DNA of 44,434 nt, from positions 1-44,434 of the forward strand of contig JACJYG010000018.1 in NCBI GenBank assembly GCA_020636215.1, in the 5' to 3' direction. Made by a program: the position numbers and the translations under genes. Below, one piece after another: positions 7,089 to 14,595 of the stretch; position 1 is the first letter of the stretch; every line of letters starts with the position of its first letter. Under the pieces are notes generated by a model. It made no database searches and was not told the DNA's origin. It saw only the letters and a program-made list of their open reading frames with translations. This DNA comes from Lewinellaceae bacterium. GTDB taxonomy: Bacteria; Bacteroidota; Bacteroidia; Chitinophagales; Saprospiraceae.

Positions 7089-8312
7089 ATGCTCAACGAT
7101 CCGTTCCTCCTGCCCTGCGGGGCCAGCCTGCAAAACCGCCTGGCCAAGGCCGCCATGACGGAACGCCTGAGCGGGCGGGATTACCTGCCCAACGCCTTTC
7201 ATTTACAGCTTTATCGCATCTGGGCGAAATCGGGCGCGGGATTACTCCTGAGCGGTAATATTATGGTGGACAAGCGTTACCTGGAATCGGCCGGCAATAT
7301 CGCAGTGGAGGCGGAAGAGGCGCTGCCCGCTCTTCGGAAATGGACGGCGGCCGGGCGGGCGCCCGGACAGCACCTCTGGGCGCAACTAAGCCACCCCGGG
7401 CGGCAGTGCACCATTCTGGTCTCCGGCCGGCCGCTGGCCCCCTCGGCTGTCCGGCTCAGGAAGTTGGGCCTGTTTGCTCGCCCGAGGGCCATGACGGAAG
7501 TGGAAATAGAGGATGTAATCCGTCGCTTTGTACGTACCGCAACCCTTTGCAAGGCAGGCGGCTTTACCGGTGTTCAGATCCATGCAGCCCATGGTTATCT
7601 GCTCAGCCAATTCCTTTCCCCCCTTACCAATCGCCGCACCGATCAATGGGGTGGCTCCCTGGCCAATCGGGCGAGGCTGTTAATGGCCATCGTGCAGCAA
7701 ACCAGGGAAGCGCTTGGCCCGGACTTCCCCATTGGCGTCAAGCTCAACTCTGCGGATTTTCAAGGAGGCGGATTTTCGGAGGAAGATTCCCTGGATGTAA
7801 TCCGGATGCTTGGCGCCGCCGGCATCGACTTGCTTGAGATCTCGGGCGGCACCTACGAACGCATGGTATTTCTGGTTGAGGACGAGCCTGAAGTGAAGGC
7901 CTCTACCCGCCGCCGGGAGGCCTACTTCCTGGATTTCGCCCACAAAGCCCGGGAGGTAAGCAACATGCCGCTTATGGTCACCGGGGGCTTCCGCACCCGT
8001 GCTTTCGCCGAAGAAGCCCTGCGAAGCGGGATGCTCGATGTGGTGGGCATGGCGCGCCCGTTCCTTACCGAACCGGGCCAGGCTCTCGCTTTTCTGCAGG
8101 GTAGCCTGGAAAAATTCTCTGACTTTAAGATACGTACCGGCTGGAAAAAACTGGAAGATATGGCCGAAGGTGGATTCTACGCCCGCCTGTTGATTCAACT
8201 CGCCCGGGGAGAAGCGCCGGATAGGGATAGCCCGGCCTTGTTGTCCGCACTTTTTCTGCCCTGGCACGAGTTGAGGAAGGCCCTTGGGAAACGGGTTTCA
8301 GTACGCCAGTAG
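7089..8312 (+). CDS. NADH:flavin oxidoreductase, Old Yellow Enzyme family
   Basis: The protein is about 407 residues from the ATG at 7089 (an in-frame TTG lies two codons upstream). It has the FMN-binding TIM barrel of the OYE family: LPCGASLQNRLAKAAMTE near the N-terminus, the substrate-binding HAAHGYLLSQFLSPLTNRRTDQWGGSL block in the middle, and the FMN-phosphate region VTGGFRT...DVVGMARPFL toward the end. The family reduces activated C=C bonds with NAD(P)H; the physiological substrate is not predictable. No 4Fe-4S cysteine cluster or C-terminal NADH domain is present, so it is not a 2,4-dienoyl-CoA reductase. The 3' end runs straight into a 9-nt word array. Confidence 0.9.
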   Translation: MLNDPFLLPCGASLQNRLAKAAMTERLSGRDYLPNAFHLQLYRIWAKSGAGLLLSGNIMVDKRYLESAGNIAVEAEEALPALRKWTAAGRAPGQHLWAQLSHPGRQCTILVSGRPLAPSAVRLRKLGLFARPRAMTEVEIEDVIRRFVRTATLCKAGGFTGVQIHAAHGYLLSQFLSPLTNRRTDQWGGSLANRARLLMAIVQQTREALGPDFPIGVKLNSADFQGGGFSEEDSLDVIRMLGAAGIDLLEISGGTYERMVFLVEDEPEVKASTRRREAYFLDFAHKAREVSNMPLMVTGGFRTRAFAEEALRSGMLDVVGMARPFLTEPGQALAFLQGSLEKFSDFKIRTGWKKLEDMAEGGFYARLLIQLARGEAPDRDSPALLSALFLPWHELRKALGKRVSVRQ

Positions 8313-8432
8313 GCCTCAACCCTCTCAACCTCCTCAACCCTCTCAACCTCCTCACCCTCCTCAACCCGTCTCACCCTTCTCAACCCTCTCAACCTCCTCA
8401 CCCCGTCTCCTGCAGAGCCGGGCAAGCTCCTC
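8313..8432. repeat. 9-nt word array (CTCAACCCT type) plus GC-rich module
   Basis: Starting one base after the OYE stop codon, about ten tandem 9-mers (CTCAACCCT, CTCAACCTC, CTCACCCTC) run to about 8405, with two one-base phase slips. They are followed by a GC-rich module, CCCGTCTCCTGCAGAGCCGG onward to GCAAGCTCCTC. Read on the other strand, both word and module recur at 37740-37875. Spurious reading frames cross it; none has other coding support. Confidence 0.9.
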
Positions 8433-8437
8433 CCTTC

Positions 8438-8959
8438 CTACCCAAACACCCGATGCAACATGATTTCAAGATACTGCTGGTCCACCTCATCGAAGGAATT
8501 TTCCAGCGTGCTGTCTACGTCGAAAACGGCGAGGAGTTTACCCTGGGGATCGAGGACAGGGACGACGATCTCGGAGCGGGAATTGGGGTCGCAGGCGATA
8601 TGGTCCGTGCCCTGGGCCAGGGCGTGGGTGTCGGGCACGAGTTGCGTTTTTCGTTCCCGGGCGGCTTTGCCACAGACGCCTTTAGAGAAGTCGATATGCA
8701 GGCAGCCTAGAGTACCCTGATAAGGCCCTACCGAGAGCCGCTCCGGGCCGCTCACCAGGTAGAACCCCACCCAATAGTAGTAGGGGAGGTACGTTTTCAA
8801 TATGCAGTTGATCGTCGCCATTTTCAGGATGGTAGCTTCCTCTCCTTCCAGGTTGGCCTCGATGGCCATAACGGCCTGCTCGTACGCTTCCCGCTTGTCC
8901 TCCTGGCTGAGGTTGACGGAAGGTTTGATGAAGTAGGGCATTTCAGCGGATGCGCTCAT
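8438..8959 (-). CDS. Free methionine-(R)-sulfoxide reductase (GAF domain)
   Basis: This 173-residue cytosolic enzyme consists of one GAF domain and reduces free Met-R-SO, protecting against oxidative damage. All three conserved cysteines of the fRMsr family are present: Cys86 (GCLHIDFSKG), Cys96 (GVCGKAA), and Cys123 (HIACDPNSRSEIVVPV); the last is the expected nucleophile, and the SEIVVPV strand is typical. Start chosen at the ATG at 8959 (MSASAEMPYF), because the upstream in-frame extension consists only of translated TTTCTGG repeats. Recycling of oxidised thiols by thioredoxin is known for the family. Confidence 0.9.
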   Translation of the reverse strand: MSASAEMPYFIKPSVNLSQEDKREAYEQAVMAIEANLEGEEATILKMATINCILKTYLPYYYWVGFYLVSGPERLSVGPYQGTLGCLHIDFSKGVCGKAARERKTQLVPDTHALAQGTDHIACDPNSRSEIVVPVLDPQGKLLAVFDVDSTLENSFDEVDQQYLEIMLHRVFG

Positions 8960-8965
8960 GGTGGT

Positions 8966-9034
8966 GGTTTTTATGTTTCTGGTTTCTGGGTTTCTGGTTT
9001 CTGGGTTTCTGGGTTTCTGGTTTCTGGGTTTTCC
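8966..9034. repeat. TTTCTGG word array upstream of the fRMsr gene
   Basis: About nine copies of TTTCTGG or TTTCTGGG (period 7-8) lie directly upstream of the minus-strand fRMsr start. Their translation adds a spurious PRNPETRN-type N-terminal extension to that gene. It is the same word family as the arrays at 1-143, 21.5-21.9 kb, and 28.0 kb. Confidence 0.85.
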
Positions 9035-9328
9035 GGGGGCCAGGAGAAAATTCTGAAGTTTCTCGCAGGCGACTTCCCTCATTGACAAATTCAAAAATAG
9101 TGATTAACTCTAATTAAATAGGTACAAGGCCTAATGTCCGCAGGTAAATTGATTGCCGGCCAGAGGCAGGTGCTCACAGGCTACGCTCAATTGGTTATAT
9201 AACAACTGGACTACATGAAGTTGGCCTGCCGAGATGCCGGCCTGTTAGCCTTAGTGTATTTTTTACAAGAATCACTAGCCCATACTCCTGAATAGTCCTA
9301 CCTTTGGCCCCTGGAAAAATACTGACCA
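9035..9328. other. Intergenic region before glgP, possible -7 box
   Basis: No gene seen. TACCTTTG at 9299-9306 fits the Bacteroidota -7 consensus TAnnTTTG and lies 22 bases before the glgP ATG, but no convincing TTG box stands 19-21 bases upstream of it, so the promoter is tentative. Confidence 0.35.
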
Positions 9329-11890
9329 ATGATAGGACAATTAAAAGACGGCCACCAAAAGTTAAAGCGCATCTTCATTGAATCGCAATTGCCTGCAGAG
9401 CTCATGCCGCTGCGCGAGCTGGCGAACAACCTCTGGTGGTCCTGGAATAAAGAGGCCATCGAGCTGTTTCGTTCGATTGACGAGCGCCGCTGGCCGGAAG
9501 TGGAATACAACCCAATTGCCCTGCTCGATGAGCTGAGCATGGCGCGGGCCAGCCAATTACAGGCCGATGCGGCGTTCATGGCCCGGCTCAAGGCTGTAAA
9601 CAAGGCGTTCCAAGCCTATATGAAGGCCAAACCGGCCAAGGATGCGCCCCGCATCGCCTACTTCAGCATGGAGTATGGATTGCATATCTCGTTGCATCTC
9701 TACTCTGGCGGCCTGGGCGTTCTGGCCGGTGATTTTCTGAAGGAAGCCAGTGATTGCAACACCAATATGACGGCTATCGGCCTGTTGTACCGCTATGGCT
9801 ATTTCCAGCAGTCCATCTCTCTGCATGGCGATCAGGTGAACAATTATCCGGCGCAGAAATTTACCAAGCTACCCATACAGCCCGTTTTTGACAAAAGTGG
9901 GGAATGGCTTAAGGTGAGCATCGGATTGAAAGGCAGGCTGGTTTTCGCCAAGTTATGGGAACTGAAAGTCGGCCGCATTTCGCTCTATTTATTAGATACC
10001 GACCTGGATGAAAATAGCTGGGAAGACCGCACCCTGACCCATCAGCTATATGGAGGCGACAATGAGCACCGCCTGCGGCAGGAGATACTCCTGGGGATCG
10101 GCGGCACCCGCGCGCTGCAGTCTTTGGGCATCGAAGCCGATATTTATCACTGCAATGAAGGCCATGCCGCCTTTAACGGCCTGGAGCGCTTGCGCAACTA
10201 CATTCAGGATCAGCAGCTGACCTATGAGGTAGCTTTGGAGGTGGTGCGAGCCACCAGCCTATTCACTACCCATACGCCCGTTCCCGCCGGGCATGATTAT
10301 TTCCACCCTGACCTGCTCCTCCATTACTTCCATGATTATATCACCCAACTGGGCCTTGATTGGCGTCACTTTATTGGGTTGGGTAGAATAGAACCGGACA
10401 ACCCAAATGAGTTGTTCTCCATGAGCCACCTGGCCATTCGCCTGTCGCAGGAAGTCAATGCGGTTAGCGAACTGCACGGGGAGGTTTCTCAGAAGATGTT
10501 CAATGTATTGTATCCCGGCTACAATCCCGAGGAACTGCACGTAGGGTTTGTGACCAACAGCGTCCATTATCCGACCTGGATCGCCCCGGAATTGCATGAC
10601 TTATACGTACGCGAGTTCGGAGCGCAATTTCTTCAGGATCAGTCTAACAAAACGTATTGGCGCAAGATCCAGAATGTGGCGCCCAAGACGATCATGGGTA
10701 TCCGGCAGAAGCTGAAGCATCGTTTGTTGGCTCATGTCAAGGCTTCCCTGCAGGAAGACCTGCAGCGCCGCGGAGAGAACCCGAGGGCCATCTTCGAAGT
10801 GATCAACGCTATCGATGAGGATTCGTTAATCCTCGGTTTTGCCCGCCGTTTTGCTACTTACAAGCGGGCGCATCTGTTGTTCACCAATCTGGAGCGCCTC
10901 TCGGAGATCGTTAACCAAAGCGGCCGGCCAGTATTGTTCCTTTTCGCGGGTAAAGCGCACCCTGCCGACAAAGGTGGCCAGGACCTGATCAAGCACATCA
11001 TTCATGTGTCCAAACGGCCCGAATTCAAGGGCAAGGTTATCTTTCTGGAAAACTACAATATGGAAATGGCCAAGCTTTTGGTGCAGGGGGTGGATATCTG
11101 GCTCAACACCCCGACGCGGCCCAAGGAGGCTTCGGGCACCAGCGGGATGAAGGCTGCCCTCAACGGCGTGATGAACTTCAGTGTACTCGATGGCTGGTGG
11201 GCGGAAGGCTACCGGCCCGACGCCGGTTGGGCTCTGCCCAAAGAACGGACCTACGAAGACCAACACCTGCAGAATGAGTTGGACGCTGAAAAGATATACA
11301 ATACACTGGAGCACGAGATCGTCCCCGCCTTCTTCCAGCGCGATGAAAACGACATTCCGAATCAGTGGGTAAGTTACATCAAGAACACCATCGCTGAAGT
11401 GGCGCCCGATTACACCATGAAACGAATGCTTGACCACTACTTCGAGCGCTTTTATAACAAGCTTTACGAACGTGGAACCAAGTTGCGGGCCAAACAGTAC
11501 CGCCTCGCCAGCCAGATGGCTACCTGGAAAACGGCTATGCGGCAAAACTGGCATCATGTGCAGGTGTTAGAGGCAGAGGTCTTCGATACCGACAACAAAC
11601 CACTGCCTGTCGGGGAACCCTTCACCGCCACCATTCGCCTGCAACTCGATGGGATAAAGGCGGAGCACGTGGGCCTGGAAGTAGCCTTCTTCCGCCGCCT
11701 GAGCGAGTCAGAGCTGGAATTGCAGTTTAAGGAAGAACTTGCCCTGGTTAAGGCCAAGGATGGTATTGCTACCTACCACTGTAAGGTAGACCCTCAAATG
11801 GCAGGTGTCTATGAATATGGCTTCCGAATGTTCCCCAAACACGAGCTTTTGCCCCACCGGCAGGACCTGCCGCTGGTAGAGTGGATCTAG
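9329..11890 (+). CDS. glgP: Alpha-glucan (glycogen) phosphorylase
   Basis: This 853-residue GT35 enzyme releases glucose-1-phosphate from glycogen or maltodextrin using pyridoxal phosphate. The N-terminus (LMPLRELANNLWWSWNKEAIELFRSID) is the DUF3417 domain of the non-classical phosphorylase subgroup. PAYFSMEYGLHISL-type residues (AYFSMEYGLHISLHLYSGGLGVLAGD), HCNEGHAAF, and THTPVPAGHDYF build the active site, and EASGTSGMKAALNG carries the PLP lysine (Lys608). The C-terminal 100 residues form an extra beta domain common in this subgroup. The branching enzyme that makes its substrate is at 33984-36026, not in the same operon. Confidence 0.95.
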   Translation: MIGQLKDGHQKLKRIFIESQLPAELMPLRELANNLWWSWNKEAIELFRSIDERRWPEVEYNPIALLDELSMARASQLQADAAFMARLKAVNKAFQAYMKAKPAKDAPRIAYFSMEYGLHISLHLYSGGLGVLAGDFLKEASDCNTNMTAIGLLYRYGYFQQSISLHGDQVNNYPAQKFTKLPIQPVFDKSGEWLKVSIGLKGRLVFAKLWELKVGRISLYLLDTDLDENSWEDRTLTHQLYGGDNEHRLRQEILLGIGGTRALQSLGIEADIYHCNEGHAAFNGLERLRNYIQDQQLTYEVALEVVRATSLFTTHTPVPAGHDYFHPDLLLHYFHDYITQLGLDWRHFIGLGRIEPDNPNELFSMSHLAIRLSQEVNAVSELHGEVSQKMFNVLYPGYNPEELHVGFVTNSVHYPTWIAPELHDLYVREFGAQFLQDQSNKTYWRKIQNVAPKTIMGIRQKLKHRLLAHVKASLQEDLQRRGENPRAIFEVINAIDEDSLILGFARRFATYKRAHLLFTNLERLSEIVNQSGRPVLFLFAGKAHPADKGGQDLIKHIIHVSKRPEFKGKVIFLENYNMEMAKLLVQGVDIWLNTPTRPKEASGTSGMKAALNGVMNFSVLDGWWAEGYRPDAGWALPKERTYEDQHLQNELDAEKIYNTLEHEIVPAFFQRDENDIPNQWVSYIKNTIAEVAPDYTMKRMLDHYFERFYNKLYERGTKLRAKQYRLASQMATWKTAMRQNWHHVQVLEAEVFDTDNKPLPVGEPFTATIRLQLDGIKAEHVGLEVAFFRRLSESELELQFKEELALVKAKDGIATYHCKVDPQMAGVYEYGFRMFPKHELLPHRQDLPLVEWI

Positions 11891-11918
11891 CCGGTAGCCC
11901 ATTTATCAGTTGGCAAGG

Positions 11919-12170
11919 GGAGTGTTCAAAAGTTTGTGTATTTAAGAGTTCATGCACGGGACTGTTCAATGTTCCTGGTTTCACGTTTCTAGTTGCTCTG
12001 ATAACCAGTGTTTTACGAGGCTGTTGACGCAGTTAAATGAATAGTCTCTTGGCAAGCTTCGCCCTAGTTAGGTATCCCGGACGAGACTCATGCGCCTCGT
12101 CCGGGAACTAAACCCCCTCACCCCTCTCAACCTTCTCAACCCTCTCAACCTCTTCTCAACCCCCCCCCGC
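11919..12170. repeat. Degenerate repeat block with GGGASTGTTCAA motifs and CTCAACC words
   Basis: GGGGAGTGTTCAAAAG (from 11919) and GGGACTGTTCAATG (from about 11958) are copies of the boundary motif of the dispersed repeat family. Positions 12011-12048 contain a degraded inverted copy of the conserved head found at 21524 and 28099. From 12115 to 12165 come five or so CTCAACCTT/CTCAACCCT words ending in a run of C. No gene is seen between 11891 and 12244. Confidence 0.75.
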
Positions 12171-12244
12171 ATATACGTATTTCAGCGCCTCACCCGCTCT
12201 CCCTTCAGTCTATTTTCCGGATATTTGTAACAAAACCGGAAACC

Positions 12245-12976
12245 ATGGCAGACGCGAAACAAATGCAAACGGACGGACAGGAAGAAAGAACGGGAGCTTC
12301 CGAAGAAACAATACTGGAGCGGGTCAGGTTAGAATGGAAACACTATATCTACGAGTTTTTTATCGTTGCCCTGGGCATCTCCGTACCTTTTCTGCTGGAC
12401 CGCTACAACCAGAGCCTTCAGGAGCGGCAAATTGAACAGCAGTATTACGCCAACCTCCGGCAGGAATTGGCCGAGGACCTTGAGGACCTCCAAGGCAATA
12501 GGGATTACAACGCCCATTACCTGTCTATGTATGAATACGGCAGCCTGATTATCCTCGAAAACGAGCGAAATCTGGCGGACACCCTGGGCCGAATTGTCTA
12601 TAACATCCGCTATTATTCCGATTTCCACCGCAACAGTAATCTCTATGAGACCTTGGTCCAAAGCGGGGAACTACCTCTGATCCAAAACCAGGAGGTGCTC
12701 GGCCGTTTGCAAAACCTGGAAGAGGCCTATACCTATCTCAACCGGATGGAAGGGGATCATTTCAAGGTGATCATGGACCTGGCTGCTCCCAATCTGGTCG
12801 ACCGCCTACAGATCCGGCCCTTTAAAGTAATGGATGAGGAATGGCTTTTCGGTTACAAATGTCATAACCTCTTGTTAATCTTCATCAGCCTTTGTGAAGA
12901 AAAAGAGGATATCTACGCTTCGGCGGAACGGCAGATCCTGGAGTTGCAGGATATCCTGTTAAAAGAACTAGAGTAA
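12245..12976 (+). CDS. DUF6090-like membrane protein
   Basis: The 243-residue protein has a short charged N-terminus (DGQEERTGASEETILERVRLEWKHYIYEF), one transmembrane segment (about residues 38-54, FIVALGISVPFLLDRYNQ), and a long helical cytoplasmic or periplasmic remainder beginning with the coiled-coil-like SLQERQIEQQYYANLRQELAEDLEDLQ. The layout (single helix, then an N-Q/E-rich segment, then LYETLVQSGELPLIQNQEV...) matches the Bacteroidota DUF6090 family, of unknown function. A lipoprotein gene follows after 34 bases on the same strand and may be co-transcribed. Confidence 0.6.
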   Translation: MADAKQMQTDGQEERTGASEETILERVRLEWKHYIYEFFIVALGISVPFLLDRYNQSLQERQIEQQYYANLRQELAEDLEDLQGNRDYNAHYLSMYEYGSLIILENERNLADTLGRIVYNIRYYSDFHRNSNLYETLVQSGELPLIQNQEVLGRLQNLEEAYTYLNRMEGDHFKVIMDLAAPNLVDRLQIRPFKVMDEEWLFGYKCHNLLLIFISLCEEKEDIYASAERQILELQDILLKELE

Positions 12977-13010
12977 AACTTTAATTTTCGATCTTCGCAA
13001 AAAAAGGATC

Positions 13011-13511
13011 ATGAAAGCAATCTGTTTGTTCGGTACTTGTGTACTGATGTTGTTCGGCGCCTGTAGCGGCTCGGGGGCCGGGCAGGCGTCCAATCTTCCC
13101 GCAGCCTGTGAACTGCTGCCGGTGGCGAACCTGCAGGACATCTTGCGGGAGCAGGTCAAAAACCCAACCCCTACCAATGCCGGGGTAGGAGAAATTTCGG
13201 CCTGCACCTATACGCTGCCGGCGCGAAGCCTGGAAGAATACCTGGGCATTTACGTGCTGGCGCCCCGTTCCCGGGATGCGGTGCAGTTGGAGCGCCTGGC
13301 GGATGAGTGGAAAAAGCGCAATGTAGGGGCCGATTACGAATTGGTGGGCGATGCGCAGTATCCCATGGCCTGGTTTCCGGGCGAACACAAAGTGTATCCA
13401 TCCACCTTTATTATCCTTTTCGACAAAGCCACCCTGGTGGTCACCGGCGTCTCCCTGGATGATTCCAAGTCGATCGCTTTCCAGGCAATGGTGAAGTATA
13501 AATGGGAGTAA
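13011..13511 (+). CDS. Lipoprotein of unknown function
   Basis: The 166-residue protein has a lipoprotein signal with lipobox LFGAC (Cys18), followed by a Gly/Ser linker. The mature part (AACELLPVANLQDILREQVKNPTPTNAGVGEISACTYTLPA) looks like small lipoproteins annotated as DUF3558-like, with a conserved Cys pair (about residues 34 and 63) that could form a disulfide; I do not assign the family firmly. AAAGGA precedes the ATG. It should sit on the periplasmic or outer-membrane face. Confidence 0.65.
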   Translation: MKAICLFGTCVLMLFGACSGSGAGQASNLPAACELLPVANLQDILREQVKNPTPTNAGVGEISACTYTLPARSLEEYLGIYVLAPRSRDAVQLERLADEWKKRNVGADYELVGDAQYPMAWFPGEHKVYPSTFIILFDKATLVVTGVSLDDSKSIAFQAMVKYKWE

Positions 13512-13522
13512 GCAACAAGCTA

Positions 13523-13562
13523 TAAAAAACGAGCGCCACTCCGACGACTCGGGGTGGCGCTA
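13523..13562 (-). terminator. Terminator for the 13603-13875 gene
   Basis: GCGCCACTCC and GGGGTGGCGC (13533-13560) form a long GC-rich hairpin. On the minus strand it is followed by six T (AAAAAA at 13524-13529 on the plus strand), so it terminates leftward transcription from the 90-residue gene. It may also attenuate readthrough from the lipoprotein gene. Confidence 0.75.
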
Positions 13563-13602
13563 CAATGACTTTGAGGATTTAGGTTGTTTCGAAGGCGTGG
13601 GC

Positions 13603-13875
13603 TTACATATCCGTTACGCCTTCTTCGAAGACATCTACGTCTGCCCAGGGTTGGCGGAAGTTATCCGGCAGTTCACTGACGGCATCTACCCGAAAGCCAT
13701 CCTTGGAGCCTCCGCGTAGCAGAGACAATTTGAGAATGAGCCCGTAGGTTGGAGGCGCATCAAGGCGCATGTAAATGTTTTTGCTGGCTTTCCATCTGAA
13801 ACCGCTGGGAATAGGCGCCGGGATGTTTTGGTTCAGATCCCAGGAAACGGTGGCCAAATAATACTTTTTTGCCAT
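13603..13875 (-). CDS. Small conserved-looking protein, unknown
   Basis: This 90-residue protein begins MAKKYYLATVSWDLNQNIPAP and ends ELPDNFRQPWADVDVFEEGVTDM. Composition is balanced, with no signal peptide, membrane segment, or known motif. The gene has its own downstream terminator on the same strand, which supports it being real. The family is not recognised. Confidence 0.6.
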   Translation of the reverse strand: MAKKYYLATVSWDLNQNIPAPIPSGFRWKASKNIYMRLDAPPTYGLILKLSLLRGGSKDGFRVDAVSELPDNFRQPWADVDVFEEGVTDM

Positions 13876-13988
13876 GATTTATGGTTTTTCGGTTAAAAAA
13901 GAGGAACAGGCGAAAATCGCCATGCGGAATTAAATTACATTATTTTTATAATAAAAACAAACGGCCTGATCGTAAATGAATAACTAGC

Positions 13989-14081
13989 ATGAAACGCCCC
14001 CCGCCCTTATTCTCACTGGCCGCCGCCGCGATTACCTGCGCACTCCTGGGCGCCACCTTCCTGCTCATCTGGGGTGCTTAG
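13989..14081 (+). CDS. Possible 30-residue membrane peptide
   Basis: ATG at 13989 to TAG at 14079-14081 encodes MKRPPPLFSLAAAAITCALL onward to IWGA: a basic proline-rich N-terminus, then one hydrophobic helix of about 20 residues. The upstream region is AT-rich (a TTTTTATAATAAAAA palindrome) and could hold a promoter, but there is no clear ribosome site. Its stop lies immediately before the large 9-nt repeat array. It may be a small membrane protein or chance. Confidence 0.3.
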   Translation: MKRPPPLFSLAAAAITCALLGATFLLIWGA

Positions 14082-14094
14082 GCCAGGTACAAAC

Positions 14095-14555
14095 CACCCA
14101 CCCGACGCACCAGACCTACCCGACGCACCCGACGCACCCGACGTACAAGACCTACCCGACGCACCAGACGGATCAGACGCACCAGACACACCAGACACAC
14201 CAGACACACCAGACGCACCAGACGCACCAGACAAACCAGACGCACCCGACGCACCAGACAAACAAGACACACCAGACGCACAAGACGCACCCGACACACC
14301 AGACGCACAAGACGCACAAGACGCACCAGACGCACCAGACGCACCAGACAAACAAGACACACCAGACGCACCAGACAAACAAGACACACCAGACGCACCA
14401 GACAAACAAGACACACCAGACAAACAAGACAACAAGACGTACGAGACGAACAAGACAAACAAGACAAACAAGACAAACAAGACAACAAGACGTACGAGAC
14501 GAACAAGACAAACAAGACAAACAAGACGTACAAGACGCACCAGCCTTCCAGACGA
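14095..14555. repeat. Large 9-nt word array (GACGCACCA type)
   Basis: About fifty tandem 9-mers of the form GAC-nnn-CCA/CAA fill some 460 bases, first mostly GACGCACCA, GACACACCA, and GACAAACAA, then with phase slips into ACAAGACAA words. Because 9 is a multiple of three and stops are rare, long frames stay open on both strands; on the plus strand the frame (DAPDAPDKQDTP) runs into the DPP-IV gene. I regard these as artefacts of the repeat. Confidence 0.95.
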
Positions 14556-14595
14556 AAAAAATCGTATTTTAGCCCACACCAAATCCACTTATATA

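Noticed and set aside
8195..8425. Minus-strand frames rich in Glu-Arg-Val/Leu-Arg-Arg repeats
   Set aside because: They arise from the CTCAACC array and the antisense of the OYE gene.
14013..14588. Long minus-strand frames with Val/Leu/Cys or Ser/Gly/Ala repeats
   Set aside because: They are translations of the 9-nt word array in other frames; no start signal and no natural composition.
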